Shown one piece after another: positions 9,393-18,878 of a stretch of DNA of 64,000 nt. The DNA is taken from positions 55,506 through 119,505 of the forward strand of contig SVFB01000100.1 of assembly GCA_015057085.1 (NCBI GenBank), given 5' to 3'. This stretch comes from Lachnospiraceae bacterium (GTDB taxonomy: Bacteria > Bacillota > Clostridia > Lachnospirales > Lachnospiraceae). The number at the start of each line of letters is the position of its first letter. Position 1 is the first letter of the stretch. Made by a program: the position numbers and the translations under genes. The notes under the pieces were generated by a model. The model saw only the letters and a program-made list of their open reading frames with translations. It made no database searches and was not told the DNA's origin.

Positions 9393-9419
9393 TCAAAAGG
9401 GGCATCGATTGATGCCCCC
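9393..9419 (-). terminator. Terminator of the ilvN-ilvC operon
   Basis: Minus-strand GGGGCATC - AATC - GATGCCCC followed by TTTTGATT, 30 bases after the ilvC stop. Confidence 0.85.
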
Positions 9420-9451
9420 AAGATACTTTTGTATCAAATTTGCAAAAAAGA

Positions 9452-10501
<1,050 letters not shown>

Positions 10502-10512
10502 TTATTTTAATT

Positions 10513-11010
10513 TTATAACATTTTTACGTCATCAGAACCGCGCGTCAAACCGGCCAAACCGGTTCTTGCCAATTCTAAAATCTGATATCCGTCTAAAAGA
10601 TCTATAAACGTATCAAGTTTATCCTGTGTTCCATATACACGAACAATCATAGAATCCTTTGACACATCAACAACCTTTCCGCTGTAAATATCGGTCAAAG
10701 TAACAATCTGCTGTCTGTTCTGTGCATTGGCGCTCACTTTCACAAACATCAATTCGCCAAATACCGAGCTTTCCGGATTTAAAATCTTGATATCGCAAAC
10801 ATCTTCTAACTTCCAAAGCTGTTTTTCGATCTGCTCAAGTTCTGCATCATCTCCGTTTGTAACGATGGTGACTCTCTCATATTCAGGATCAGCTGTCACG
10901 CCGGAAGAGATACTATCGATATTGTATCCTCTTCTGGAGAATAATCCTGAAATGCGGCTGGTAACACCTGGATTGTTTTCAACAAGTAAAGATAAAACTA
11001 CACGTCCCAT
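10513..11010 (-). CDS. ilvN: Acetolactate synthase regulatory (small) subunit
   Basis: ACT-domain regulatory subunit of acetohydroxyacid synthase; binds valine and controls the large subunit. The 165-residue product begins 'RVVLSLLVENNPGVTSRISGLFSRRGYNIDSI', the family signature, and has the C-terminal half with 'ELMFVKVSA'. Length is that of IlvH/IlvN long forms. GAGGAT precedes the start. First gene of an ilvN-ilvC pair behind a clear promoter; a large subunit must be encoded elsewhere. Confidence 0.93.
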   Translation of the reverse strand: MGRVVLSLLVENNPGVTSRISGLFSRRGYNIDSISSGVTADPEYERVTIVTNGDDAELEQIEKQLWKLEDVCDIKILNPESSVFGELMFVKVSANAQNRQQIVTLTDIYSGKVVDVSKDSMIVRVYGTQDKLDTFIDLLDGYQILELARTGLAGLTRGSDDVKML

Positions 11011-11047
11011 AAATCTATATATCCTCTTCTAAAATAACATCGTTTGA

Positions 11048-11076
11048 ATCATAACATTACTGCAATCTTTCGTCAA
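11048..11076 (-). promoter_or_regulatory. ilvN-ilvC promoter
   Basis: Minus-strand TTGACG (11071-11076), 17-base spacer, TATGAT (11048-11053). The leader to the ilvN start is only about 30 bases, too short for a T-box or peptide attenuator. Confidence 0.8.
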
Positions 11077-11128
11077 GTAAAGTCAAAAAGTGTCACACGT
11101 TAAAGTGCAAAGATGAATTTTTTTCACC

Positions 11129-13198
11129 TTACTCTTTTTTGTTTTCGAACACATATCCGCATTCTGCATTGGCACAAGCAACCTTATTTCCTTTGTGTAC
11201 CATATAGCCGCCGCAGCGTGGACATTTTTCATTTACCGGTTTTGCCCAGCTCATAAAATCACAGTTTGGATTATCGATACAGCCGTAGAACTTACGGCCC
11301 TTCTTGCTCATCTTAATTACCACGTCTTTACCGCATTTCGGACAAGCAACACCAATCTTTTCAAAATAAGGCATGGTATTTCGACACTCCGGAAATCCAG
11401 GACATGCAAGGAATTTTCCATAAGGGCCGTATTTGATTACCATCTGTCTTCCACAGACAGAACATACCTCATCTGATACTTCATCCGCAATCTCAACTTT
11501 TTCCAATTCGGTTTCGGCACGCTTCACTGCTTTCTCCAGATCCGGATAGAAATTGGCAATGACGCTCTTCCATTCCACCTTCCCCTCCGCAACGCCATCA
11601 AGTAAGGCCTCCATATTTGCAGTGAAATTCTCATCCACGATTGTAGGAAAGAAGTCAGTCATAATTCCGTTGACAGCTTCACCGATTTCGGTTACATAAA
11701 GGTTCTTCGCTTCTTTCGTGATATAACGTCTTGCAAGGATGGTGGAAATAGTCGGAGAATAGGTACTCGGACGACCAATTCCCAGTTCTTCCAAAGTTTT
11801 AACAAGGGAAGCTTCTGTAAAATGTGCCGGAGGTTGTGTAAAATGCTGCTCCGGTAAGAGTTCTTTTAATGTCAATACAGAGTCCTCACTCAGACTGTTT
11901 GCTGTCACATTTCCTTTTTCTGTAACATCATCCGCCTCGGTATAAACACTCATGAAACCGTCAAATTTGGAGCTTTGAGAAGATAAGCGGAATTCGCAGT
12001 CGCCTGCCATAATCGTAACCGATGTGGTCTCATATAACGCATTCGCCATCTGACTGGCTGTAAAGCGCTTCCAAATTAATTGATACAAACGGAACTGGTC
12101 CTTTGATAAAGAGTCCTTAATCGCTGATGGAATACGGTTGATATCAGACGGACGAATGGCTTCGTGTGCATCCTGCGCATTGGTTGAATTCTTAACTTGG
12201 CTTCCGGCTGTAGCATAATTTTCGCCGTAATTTTCAGTAATAAATTGATGCGCCATTGCTTTTGCTTCATCAGAAATACGTACGGAATCCGTACGAAGAT
12301 AGGTAATCAAACCGATTGTTCCGTATCCCTTTACATCAACACCTTCGTAAAGCTGCTGCGCAATTCTCATGGTCTTTGAGATTGGAAAATTCAAAGCTTT
12401 TGAAGCTTCCTGCTGTAATGTGGATGTGGTAAACGGAAGCGGCGCTTTTCTGGTGCGTTCTCCTTTTTTAATAGAAGAAACCTTATAGGTTGCTCCATTT
12501 AAGCGATCGACGATTGCGGCAACCTCATCTTTGTTTGAAGCTGCAAATTTATTGCCTCCCACGGATACAAGTTTTGCATTTACAGGTTTCTTCTCGCCCT
12601 TTACGCTAAGTTCGGCATCCATACTCCAATATTCTTCCGGAATAAATGCATCGATTTCTGCTTCTCTGTCACAGACAATGCGAAGTGCAACCGACTGAAC
12701 ACGTCCTGCTGATAAACCTCTTTTCACCTTTTGCCAAATCAAAGGGCTGATACGATAACCCACCATACGATCGAGCAGTCTTCTGGCTTGCTGAGCATCA
12801 ACCAGATTCATATCTATTTCACGCGGATTCTTCAATGAAGTCTTTACCGCATTTTGAGTGATTTCGTTAAAGCTGATTCGAGCAACTTTCTTCCCCTCAA
12901 GCTTTAATGCCTGTGAAAGATGCCATGAAATTGCCTCTCCTTCACGGTCAGGGTCCGTTGCAAGATAGATTTTATCTGCTTTTTTTACTTCTTTGCGAAG
13001 TGCTGCAAGAATTTCTCCTTTACCTCTGATGGTAATATACTTTGGTTCAAATCCATTTTCCGCATCAAAGCCCAGCTGGCTCTTAGGAAGATCTCGGACA
13101 TGACCGTTAGAAGCCATTACTTCATAATTTTTTCCAAGGAATTTTTTAATTGTCTTAACCTTAGCAGGCGACTCCACAATAACAAGATTCTTAGCCAT
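11129..13198 (-). CDS. topA: DNA topoisomerase I
   Basis: Type IA topoisomerase that relaxes negative supercoils. The 689-residue product opens with the Toprim domain (NLVIVESPAKVKTIKKFLG; acidic 'DPDREGEAISWHL'), carries the catalytic tyrosine in 'ITYLRTDSVRIS' and ends with three four-cysteine zinc ribbons (CSVCGRQ…, CPKCGKD…, CPRCGGY…). Length and domain order are normal for Firmicutes. It follows dprA by 33 bases, the usual comM-dprA-topA order. Confidence 0.97.
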   Translation of the reverse strand: MAKNLVIVESPAKVKTIKKFLGKNYEVMASNGHVRDLPKSQLGFDAENGFEPKYITIRGKGEILAALRKEVKKADKIYLATDPDREGEAISWHLSQALKLEGKKVARISFNEITQNAVKTSLKNPREIDMNLVDAQQARRLLDRMVGYRISPLIWQKVKRGLSAGRVQSVALRIVCDREAEIDAFIPEEYWSMDAELSVKGEKKPVNAKLVSVGGNKFAASNKDEVAAIVDRLNGATYKVSSIKKGERTRKAPLPFTTSTLQQEASKALNFPISKTMRIAQQLYEGVDVKGYGTIGLITYLRTDSVRISDEAKAMAHQFITENYGENYATAGSQVKNSTNAQDAHEAIRPSDINRIPSAIKDSLSKDQFRLYQLIWKRFTASQMANALYETTSVTIMAGDCEFRLSSQSSKFDGFMSVYTEADDVTEKGNVTANSLSEDSVLTLKELLPEQHFTQPPAHFTEASLVKTLEELGIGRPSTYSPTISTILARRYITKEAKNLYVTEIGEAVNGIMTDFFPTIVDENFTANMEALLDGVAEGKVEWKSVIANFYPDLEKAVKRAETELEKVEIADEVSDEVCSVCGRQMVIKYGPYGKFLACPGFPECRNTMPYFEKIGVACPKCGKDVVIKMSKKGRKFYGCIDNPNCDFMSWAKPVNEKCPRCGGYMVHKGNKVACANAECGYVFENKKE

Positions 13199-13231
13199 TC
13201 AATCTAACCGATCCTTATTTTAATATTTTCA

Positions 13232-14317
13232 TCACGTTAATTTTATCCGCACAAAATAGTTTGAAGGGTGCTCTACAATTAAATTCTTTGCCTTTAAAAA
13301 TTCCAGATTTTTCATCAAATCCAAAAAAGACAAGGATGTTTTTTGCATCAGCGCACCAATTCCTATCGGGGTAAAATCGATTAAACTATATAACAAGCGT
13401 TCTTCTTTTTCAAGTAAAATTTTTTCAGAAAACTGTTCCTTTGAGTTTTGTTCCGTCTGAATTCCTAATGATTCAAGGAAGGAATTCACATCCGTAATGA
13501 TGCCACAACCATCATTAATCAGTTGATTGCACCCTTCACTTAAGGAATCACAAATGCGCCCGGGCAAAGCAAAAACTTCTTTTCCTTGTTCCATTGCAAA
13601 GTCTGCTGTAATTAATGAACCACTTTTCTTTCGGGCTTCCACAACCACGATGACATCAGACAATCCGGAGATAATTCGATTACGCCTTGGAAAATTCATC
13701 TTTAAAGCCTGTGTTTGAAGTGGAAACTCAGAAATAACACCGCCTCCGGTTTCGATTAGCTTTTCATATAAATACCGATTCCCCTGAGGATAAACCACAT
13801 CCACACCACAGCCTAATACGCCAAAAGTTTTGCCATTTCTTTCAAGACAACCTTTGTGCGCATCCGAATCGATTCCTCTTGCAAGGCCGCTGATTACCTG
13901 TATATCGTATTTTGCCAATGCATTTGCCAACTCCCTTGCCGCAGACTCTCCATAAGCACTTCTTTGACGCGCGCCTACAATTGCAACCGATATTTTATTT
14001 GCATCCGGAAGTTTTCCCTTATAAAACAAAGCATATGGAGGATCATCTATATTTCGAAGTTTTTTCGGATATTTCAAATCTTCAAGTGTTACGAATCCAA
14101 TTCCTGTTTCTAGAAATCGGTTCCATTCCTCCTCCAGATTCCATGTACGTTTCGCTTGTTCTAAGAGCATCCGCTCCTTTTGAAACTCTTTAGGCCAGGA
14201 TTCTTCTGCCTGATCACATGCTGCATAAATATGTTCTGCCGTTTGAAAATATTCTAGTAATTTCGGCAGTTTACGCGTTCCTAAACCTGCTACATTCGAA
14301 ATCCAATATCGATACAT
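13232..14317 (-). CDS. dprA: DNA processing protein DprA (Smf)
   Basis: Loads RecA on incoming single-stranded DNA during natural transformation. The start at 14317 overlaps the comM stop as TGATG, with GGAGGTGG just upstream. The 361-residue product has the Rossmann-type DprA core: 'VAIVGARQRSAYGESAA', 'ISGLARGIDSDAHKGCL', 'GVDVVYPQGNRYLYE', 'FPRRNRIISGLSDVIVVVEARKKSGSL'. A C-terminal winged-helix-like segment follows (about 300-361). Overlap with comM implies translational coupling. Presence of both genes hints at competence but does not prove it. Confidence 0.95.
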   Translation of the reverse strand: MYRYWISNVAGLGTRKLPKLLEYFQTAEHIYAACDQAEESWPKEFQKERMLLEQAKRTWNLEEEWNRFLETGIGFVTLEDLKYPKKLRNIDDPPYALFYKGKLPDANKISVAIVGARQRSAYGESAARELANALAKYDIQVISGLARGIDSDAHKGCLERNGKTFGVLGCGVDVVYPQGNRYLYEKLIETGGGVISEFPLQTQALKMNFPRRNRIISGLSDVIVVVEARKKSGSLITADFAMEQGKEVFALPGRICDSLSEGCNQLINDGCGIITDVNSFLESLGIQTEQNSKEQFSEKILLEKEERLLYSLIDFTPIGIGALMQKTSLSFLDLMKNLEFLKAKNLIVEHPSNYFVRIKLT

Positions 14318-15846
14318 CAAACCACCTCCCCGCTTGTAAATTCATCCGGATTTCTAAAGCAGACCGCCTCAGCTAAATGATTATGCAAAATCTGTTCCTT
14401 TCCGTCTAAATCTGCAATTGTCCGAGCTACACGGAGAATCTTGTGATAGGTTCGTCCTGTCAATTTATGCTTTTCAAAAATTGATTCCATATATTGCATA
14501 TCCTCATCTAATAAAGTGCAATACTTGATGATCTTCGATGCCGGAATCTGGCTATTGTGATAAAAAGCTTCCTTCTGGTATCGTTTCAATTGAATTTCAT
14601 GACAGCGATTCACACGCTCTCTGATTGTCATCGAATCCTCGTTTTGGTTATGACTGTTTAAATCAGTAAATAATAAAGGCTCGGCTCTTACAAATAAATC
14701 AATTCGGTCAATTAAAGGTTGAGAAAGCTTATCATAATAACGTTTTCTCATCGTTGGGGTACATCTGCAACGTTGCATGTCCGGATAATATCCACAATTG
14801 CAAGGATTCATTGCTCCTAGGAGTAAAAAATCCGATGGATATTCTACATTTCCATTAAAACGTGTAATATTGATTTTCCGGTCCTCTAACGGCTGACGCA
14901 GGATTTCCAAGGTATCTTTGTCGAATTCCGTCATCTCGTCTAAAAATAATACACCTGTATGCGCCAATGAGATTTCTCCCGGCAACAGATTCACGCCTCC
15001 GCCTGTCATCCCAACTCGTGAAATGGTATGATGCGGGCTTCTGAAGGGTCTTTCCTGTAGCAGTCCCGCCTCATCCTTTAAAAGGCCCTTTATGCTGTAA
15101 ATTTTCGAAATTTCAAGGCGTTCGCCAGCTGACAACGGTGGCAAAATAGAAGGCATCCGTTCCGCAATCATCGTTTTTCCCGCCCCGGGAGGACCAATCA
15201 AAAGCAGATTATGCATTCCGGCAGCAGCGATTTCTGCAGCACGCCGAAGAAATAATTGGCCGTTCACTTCCTTAAAATCAGCCTGTGCATGTTCTTTTTT
15301 GGGGCCGACTTGTTCCAAATCCGGTTCTATATATTCATTTCCCTGGAAAAATAAAAACAAATCATTTAAAGTTCGAAAACCATATACAATTGCCCCTTCT
15401 ACCAGTCGTGCTTCTCTGATATTTTCGTAGGGTACAATAAATTTCTTAATTCCTCTATCCATTCCATCTGAAACGATCGGAAGAATCCCGTTTACAGGCA
15501 GCAGTTCTCCGCTTAAATTCAACTCTCCTGCAAACAAGTATTCATTTGTAGTCTCCATATCAATCATCCCCAAAGCGCACATAATGCAAACCGAAATTGG
15601 TATATCAAAGGCCGCAGAATCCTTACGCACGCTTGCAGGCGATAAGTTAATTGTAATTCGCTTTGCAGGCATCAAAATTCCAAGATTATGAAGTGCTGTG
15701 CGAATTCGCTCTTTCCCCTCACGCACTTGGTTGGAAATATTTCCTACCATATCAAAAACCGGAAGTCCGGGACTCATATCAACCTCTACCGTCACCGGAA
15801 TGGTTCCGATTCCCACCAAGGCAGCTGTTTGAATTTTGCTATACAT
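14317..15846 (-). CDS. comM: ComM/YifB-family Mg-chelatase-like AAA+ ATPase
   Basis: The start at 15846 (MYSKIQTAALVGI) follows AGGAGAAAA; five earlier codons are unsupported. The 509-residue product has an N-terminal Lon-protease-like domain (PVTVEVDMSPGLPVFDMVG…LSPASVRKDSAAFDIPI), a Walker A 'GPPGAGKTMIAERMPSILPPL', Walker B 'GVLFLDEM' and a four-cysteine insert 'CNCGYYPDMQRCRC'. Related proteins are branch-migration helicases acting in transformation (ComM in Haemophilus and Vibrio). It is translationally coupled to dprA. Confidence 0.92.
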   Translation of the reverse strand: MYSKIQTAALVGIGTIPVTVEVDMSPGLPVFDMVGNISNQVREGKERIRTALHNLGILMPAKRITINLSPASVRKDSAAFDIPISVCIMCALGMIDMETTNEYLFAGELNLSGELLPVNGILPIVSDGMDRGIKKFIVPYENIREARLVEGAIVYGFRTLNDLFLFFQGNEYIEPDLEQVGPKKEHAQADFKEVNGQLFLRRAAEIAAAGMHNLLLIGPPGAGKTMIAERMPSILPPLSAGERLEISKIYSIKGLLKDEAGLLQERPFRSPHHTISRVGMTGGGVNLLPGEISLAHTGVLFLDEMTEFDKDTLEILRQPLEDRKINITRFNGNVEYPSDFLLLGAMNPCNCGYYPDMQRCRCTPTMRKRYYDKLSQPLIDRIDLFVRAEPLLFTDLNSHNQNEDSMTIRERVNRCHEIQLKRYQKEAFYHNSQIPASKIIKYCTLLDEDMQYMESIFEKHKLTGRTYHKILRVARTIADLDGKEQILHNHLAEAVCFRNPDEFTSGEVV

Positions 15847-15943
15847 TTTTCTCCTATCCAAATGGGAGTCATCACGATTTGTGAAATAAGATTTTTACGA
15901 AAATAGATATTTATAACTTATCAAAATAATGAAATTTAAGCAA

Positions 15944-15975
15944 TATAAAAGTGCAGAAAAATCATTCTGCACTTT
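15944..15975 (-). terminator. Terminator overlapping the end of the DUF5662 gene
   Basis: Minus-strand AAAGTGCAGAA - loop - TTCTGCACTTT then TTATATT. The DUF5662 stop codon (15962-15964) lies inside the loop, so coding end and terminator are merged. Confidence 0.8.
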
Positions 15976-16588
15976 CAGGCATTACATAACCCAATTCTTT
16001 TGTTTTTTGTTCTAACCAAGCCTGTTCGTAGACAACATGACCTTTTAAGACCTCATGCTTTACAAAAGCATAAGTTTCTTTTTCACCTTTTACAGCCAGC
16101 ATCGTAAGCAAATATTCTAATAATGCTGCCGTATCAGGATGAATGATATAACCCGGTTTACTATGATAATAATAAATCAATGCGCTTTCATCCGTATAAG
16201 CCTGCTTTTGATAATTTTTTGATGCGCTGACTCTGTCTATAAACATCTCGCAGACATATTTAATCGGCATCTTCATTCCGCCCATTCCGCGCTTTTGCGT
16301 GTCATTTTTATCCTCCGGCCCCTGATAATCGATCCAATATTCCAAATGATGCTTATTGCGACCTTTATGATGAAGCCAGGCCATAGATACACCTTTATCC
16401 ATACGCTCCGCATTATTCGGACTCATATAGCCCTGATAATACTTTGCTCCGGGAAGAAATTCCGTTAGCGAATACTTAGATAAATCATGTAAAAGCCCTT
16501 GCTTATACAAGCCGATTTTAAAGCATCCGACCAAAACAAGATTCTTATGCTTCGTAATTGTTCTAAAATGTTTAAAAGGATGATACAT
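15962..16588 (-). CDS. DUF5662 family protein
   Basis: A 208-residue protein resembling DUF5662. Visible features are 'GLLHDLSKYSLTEF' near residue 33 and 'AWLHHKGRNKHHLEYW' near residue 70, a pattern of His, His-Asp and clustered His that recalls HD-type metal-binding domains. No function is known to me. It starts one base after the stop of the GH13-like gene, so the two are translationally coupled and probably act together. Confidence 0.7.
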   Translation of the reverse strand: MYHPFKHFRTITKHKNLVLVGCFKIGLYKQGLLHDLSKYSLTEFLPGAKYYQGYMSPNNAERMDKGVSMAWLHHKGRNKHHLEYWIDYQGPEDKNDTQKRGMGGMKMPIKYVCEMFIDRVSASKNYQKQAYTDESALIYYYHSKPGYIIHPDTAALLEYLLTMLAVKGEKETYAFVKHEVLKGHVVYEQAWLEQKTKELGYVMPESAE

Positions 16589-16589
16589 A

Positions 16590-18461
16590 CTACTTACCTA
16601 TCAAAATACATACAGATAATGGTGAAAGTTCGATTTTTTGCTGATTCTTGATTTCCAAAGGTTCATCATGAAAATCACAATCCATATCAGCACTATCCAC
16701 TACCAAATACCATTTCCTACCCTTTTTTAACTTTGGCAGAGCCAAACCGCTTGTTCCGGAAAAGAAATTGTATCCAATATAAACATCCTCTGTATGCTCT
16801 AAATCCCCAGAATAAGCACCGCAATACATTACGCCCAATGCCATATTCCCGGGATTTAAATCAGTCACCCAGGCATTTACTCCATGAAGTGAGAAATCCG
16901 GAGCTCCGGCAGTCTTATAATCTGAGAACGTAAATGGCTTTTTAGAGGAAATTACAGGATGATTTCTTCTAAATTCCAAAATTTTGGTGACAAAATCAAT
17001 ATCTCGCTTTGCAGAAGCACTCTTCTTCCAATTAATCCAGCCAATTTCATTATCCTGGCAATAAGCATTATTATTTCCATTCTGGGAATTTCTGAATTCA
17101 TCCCCGGACCAGATTAACGGAACAGATTGTGCCGTTAAAAGCATAATAAACGCATTCTTCCACTGGCGCTTTCTGGCATTTACAACGCCTCTCTTGCGAC
17201 TTGGTCCTTCCACGCCTTGATTATTGCTGAAATTCCACGGATTTCCGTCGGAATTCCCTTCACCGTTTGCCTCATTATGACGATCGTTATACATGAATAA
17301 ATCATTCAATGTAAATCCGTTATTGCCTGTAATATAATTGACATAACTGTAATTATTGCCTTGTTTTCGCTGCTGATCAATCAATTCACACATATCTGCA
17401 TTCATATGATTCAATACCTTCTTTGCAGGATATTGATATTCATCATGATATACAAATAAATTCTCATGTCTGCTGGTCGAAAACAAATGTGGATCAAAGC
17501 CAAGATAAAACAACTTCGTACGTGAAAGAATCGCATCACTTGCAATGCTAACGATTGGAAGATCATCGCCCTGCAAATGAAAACCGTCTACATGATATTC
17601 CAAAACCCAAAAGCGCAATACATCTAAAATCAAATTGTGATTTGTATGCTCCGGGAAATAGATTTCCATAATCATTTCCATGTTCATCTCATGCATTTTG
17701 CGAACAAGCTCTTTGAATTCATTGCTTGCCTGTTGCGGATTGGCTGCATAAGATGCTTTCACAGCAAAATAATTACCCGGTCCATATCCCCAGAAATTCA
17801 CCTTCTTTGAAACCTCAGGTTCCTCCAAAGGTGCAATCTTATCGTCTTTTTGCGTTTCCCATTTAATATAATCAGGCAATTTGTGCTTAGGTGGAATTGT
17901 CATTTCCTCAAATTCATAAATTGGCATACATTCTACGGATGTAATACCTAAATTCTTCAGATAGGATAATTTTTCCATTAAGCCACAAAATGTGCCGCGA
18001 TGTTTTGGTGTTGCACCTTTGTCCATCGTAAAGCCACGCAAATGAAGCTTGTACATAACAAGCTTTTCACGCTTTATTTCCGGCATATGATCCTTTTTCC
18101 AATCAAATTCATCCGGCAAGAAACCACCTGAAAGCGCATAATCACGCTCTTTGCGGGAAAAATCCATCCACTTTTCCCGTCCACAAATAACACGCGCATA
18201 CGGATCCAACACGCAGTTGTCAGCTATGATGTAATCATATTCGTAATCATTCGGACAAAATCCGGTAATTCGAACTGAGCGAAGCGACCCTCTGCAATAT
18301 TCTGCCGGCACATCGATTAATATACTCTCTTTTGTTTTCTTTGAAGTTAAGCGAATTTGACAGTTATCTTCCTTTTCTCCAAGAAATGTAAAAATAGCCC
18401 CATCCTTGAATGAAACGGTACCACGTACTGCGTAATCCCCTTCTGTTATACAAAATTTCAT
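16590..18461 (-). CDS. GlgX-like GH13 family protein, apparently catalytically inactive
   Basis: The start at 18461 (MKFCITEGDY) is used because a TATAAT box at 18484-18489 lies inside the longer frame. The 623-residue product follows glycogen-debranching/isoamylase architecture: N-terminal CBM48-like region, GH13 barrel (VMYKLHLRGFT…LKNLGITSVECMPIYEF…NFWGYGPGNYFAV), C-terminal beta domain. The catalytic blocks are altered: region I MEIYFPEH for the usual DVVYNH, region II VDGFHLQ (291-297) for VDGFRFD, so Arg to His and the nucleophile Asp to Gln; region III LGFDP for AEPWD, so acid Glu to Gly; region IV NYITGNN (375-381) for NYVTAHD, so His-Asp to Asn-Asn. The surrounding 'GFTLNDLFMYNDRHNEANG' is well kept. 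Probably a glucan-binding pseudoenzyme; the alignment is by eye. Confidence 0.8.
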   Translation of the reverse strand: MKFCITEGDYAVRGTVSFKDGAIFTFLGEKEDNCQIRLTSKKTKESILIDVPAEYCRGSLRSVRITGFCPNDYEYDYIIADNCVLDPYARVICGREKWMDFSRKERDYALSGGFLPDEFDWKKDHMPEIKREKLVMYKLHLRGFTMDKGATPKHRGTFCGLMEKLSYLKNLGITSVECMPIYEFEEMTIPPKHKLPDYIKWETQKDDKIAPLEEPEVSKKVNFWGYGPGNYFAVKASYAANPQQASNEFKELVRKMHEMNMEMIMEIYFPEHTNHNLILDVLRFWVLEYHVDGFHLQGDDLPIVSIASDAILSRTKLFYLGFDPHLFSTSRHENLFVYHDEYQYPAKKVLNHMNADMCELIDQQRKQGNNYSYVNYITGNNGFTLNDLFMYNDRHNEANGEGNSDGNPWNFSNNQGVEGPSRKRGVVNARKRQWKNAFIMLLTAQSVPLIWSGDEFRNSQNGNNNAYCQDNEIGWINWKKSASAKRDIDFVTKILEFRRNHPVISSKKPFTFSDYKTAGAPDFSLHGVNAWVTDLNPGNMALGVMYCGAYSGDLEHTEDVYIGYNFFSGTSGLALPKLKKGRKWYLVVDSADMDCDFHDEPLEIKNQQKIELSPLSVCILIGK

Positions 18462-18483
18462 ATTTTTCACCGTCCAATTAAAA

Positions 18484-18516
18484 ATTATACCCATTTTAGG
18501 ACTTTTTGTATATAAT
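18484..18516. promoter_or_regulatory. Divergent promoters of the GH13-like and DUF1292 genes
   Basis: A minus-strand TATAAT (18484-18489) serves the GH13-like gene and a plus-strand TATAAT (18511-18516) serves the DUF1292 gene. Both -35 regions are weak and overlap, so initiation in one direction likely interferes with the other. Confidence 0.6.
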
Positions 18517-18550
18517 GAAAGAAAAAACATTGTAAAAAAAGGAGTTTCAT

Positions 18551-18874
18551 ATGGCTGAAGAAAAAATCACCCCTGTAACAGAGAGCGAAGTCGATAATAT
18601 CCGTGTTTCTCTGGATTTGGATGACGGTTCAACCGTTGAATGTAAAATCATTACAATATTCGAAGCAGCAGGCAAAGAATATATCGCCCTTCTCCCATTG
18701 GATGAAAAAGGAAACGAAAACCCATCCGGAGATGTATACCTATATCGCTATGCCGAGGACGATAAAGGAATCCCAAGCGTGGAATACATCGACGATGAAG
18801 ACGAATACGAAGCTGCCGCAGACCGTTTCGACGAAATGCTCGACGAAGCGCTCTATGACGATATGGAGGACTAA
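18551..18874 (+). CDS. DUF1292 family acidic protein
   Basis: A 107-residue very acidic protein with the DUF1292 pattern: 'VSLDLDDGSTVECKIITIFEAAGKEYIALLPLDE' followed by 'VYLYRYAEDD' and an acidic tail. The family (YrzB-like) is common in Firmicutes and of unknown function. AAAAAAAGGAG precedes the ATG at 18551. It ends four bases before the convergent helicase gene, with no clear terminator between. Confidence 0.85.
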   Translation: MAEEKITPVTESEVDNIRVSLDLDDGSTVECKIITIFEAAGKEYIALLPLDEKGNENPSGDVYLYRYAEDDKGIPSVEYIDDEDEYEAAADRFDEMLDEALYDDMED

Positions 18875-18878
18875 TCTT

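Noticed and set aside
18462..18530. Longer N-terminus of the GH13-like protein
   Set aside because: The extra codons contain the predicted -10 element for the gene, so the start at 18461 is preferred.
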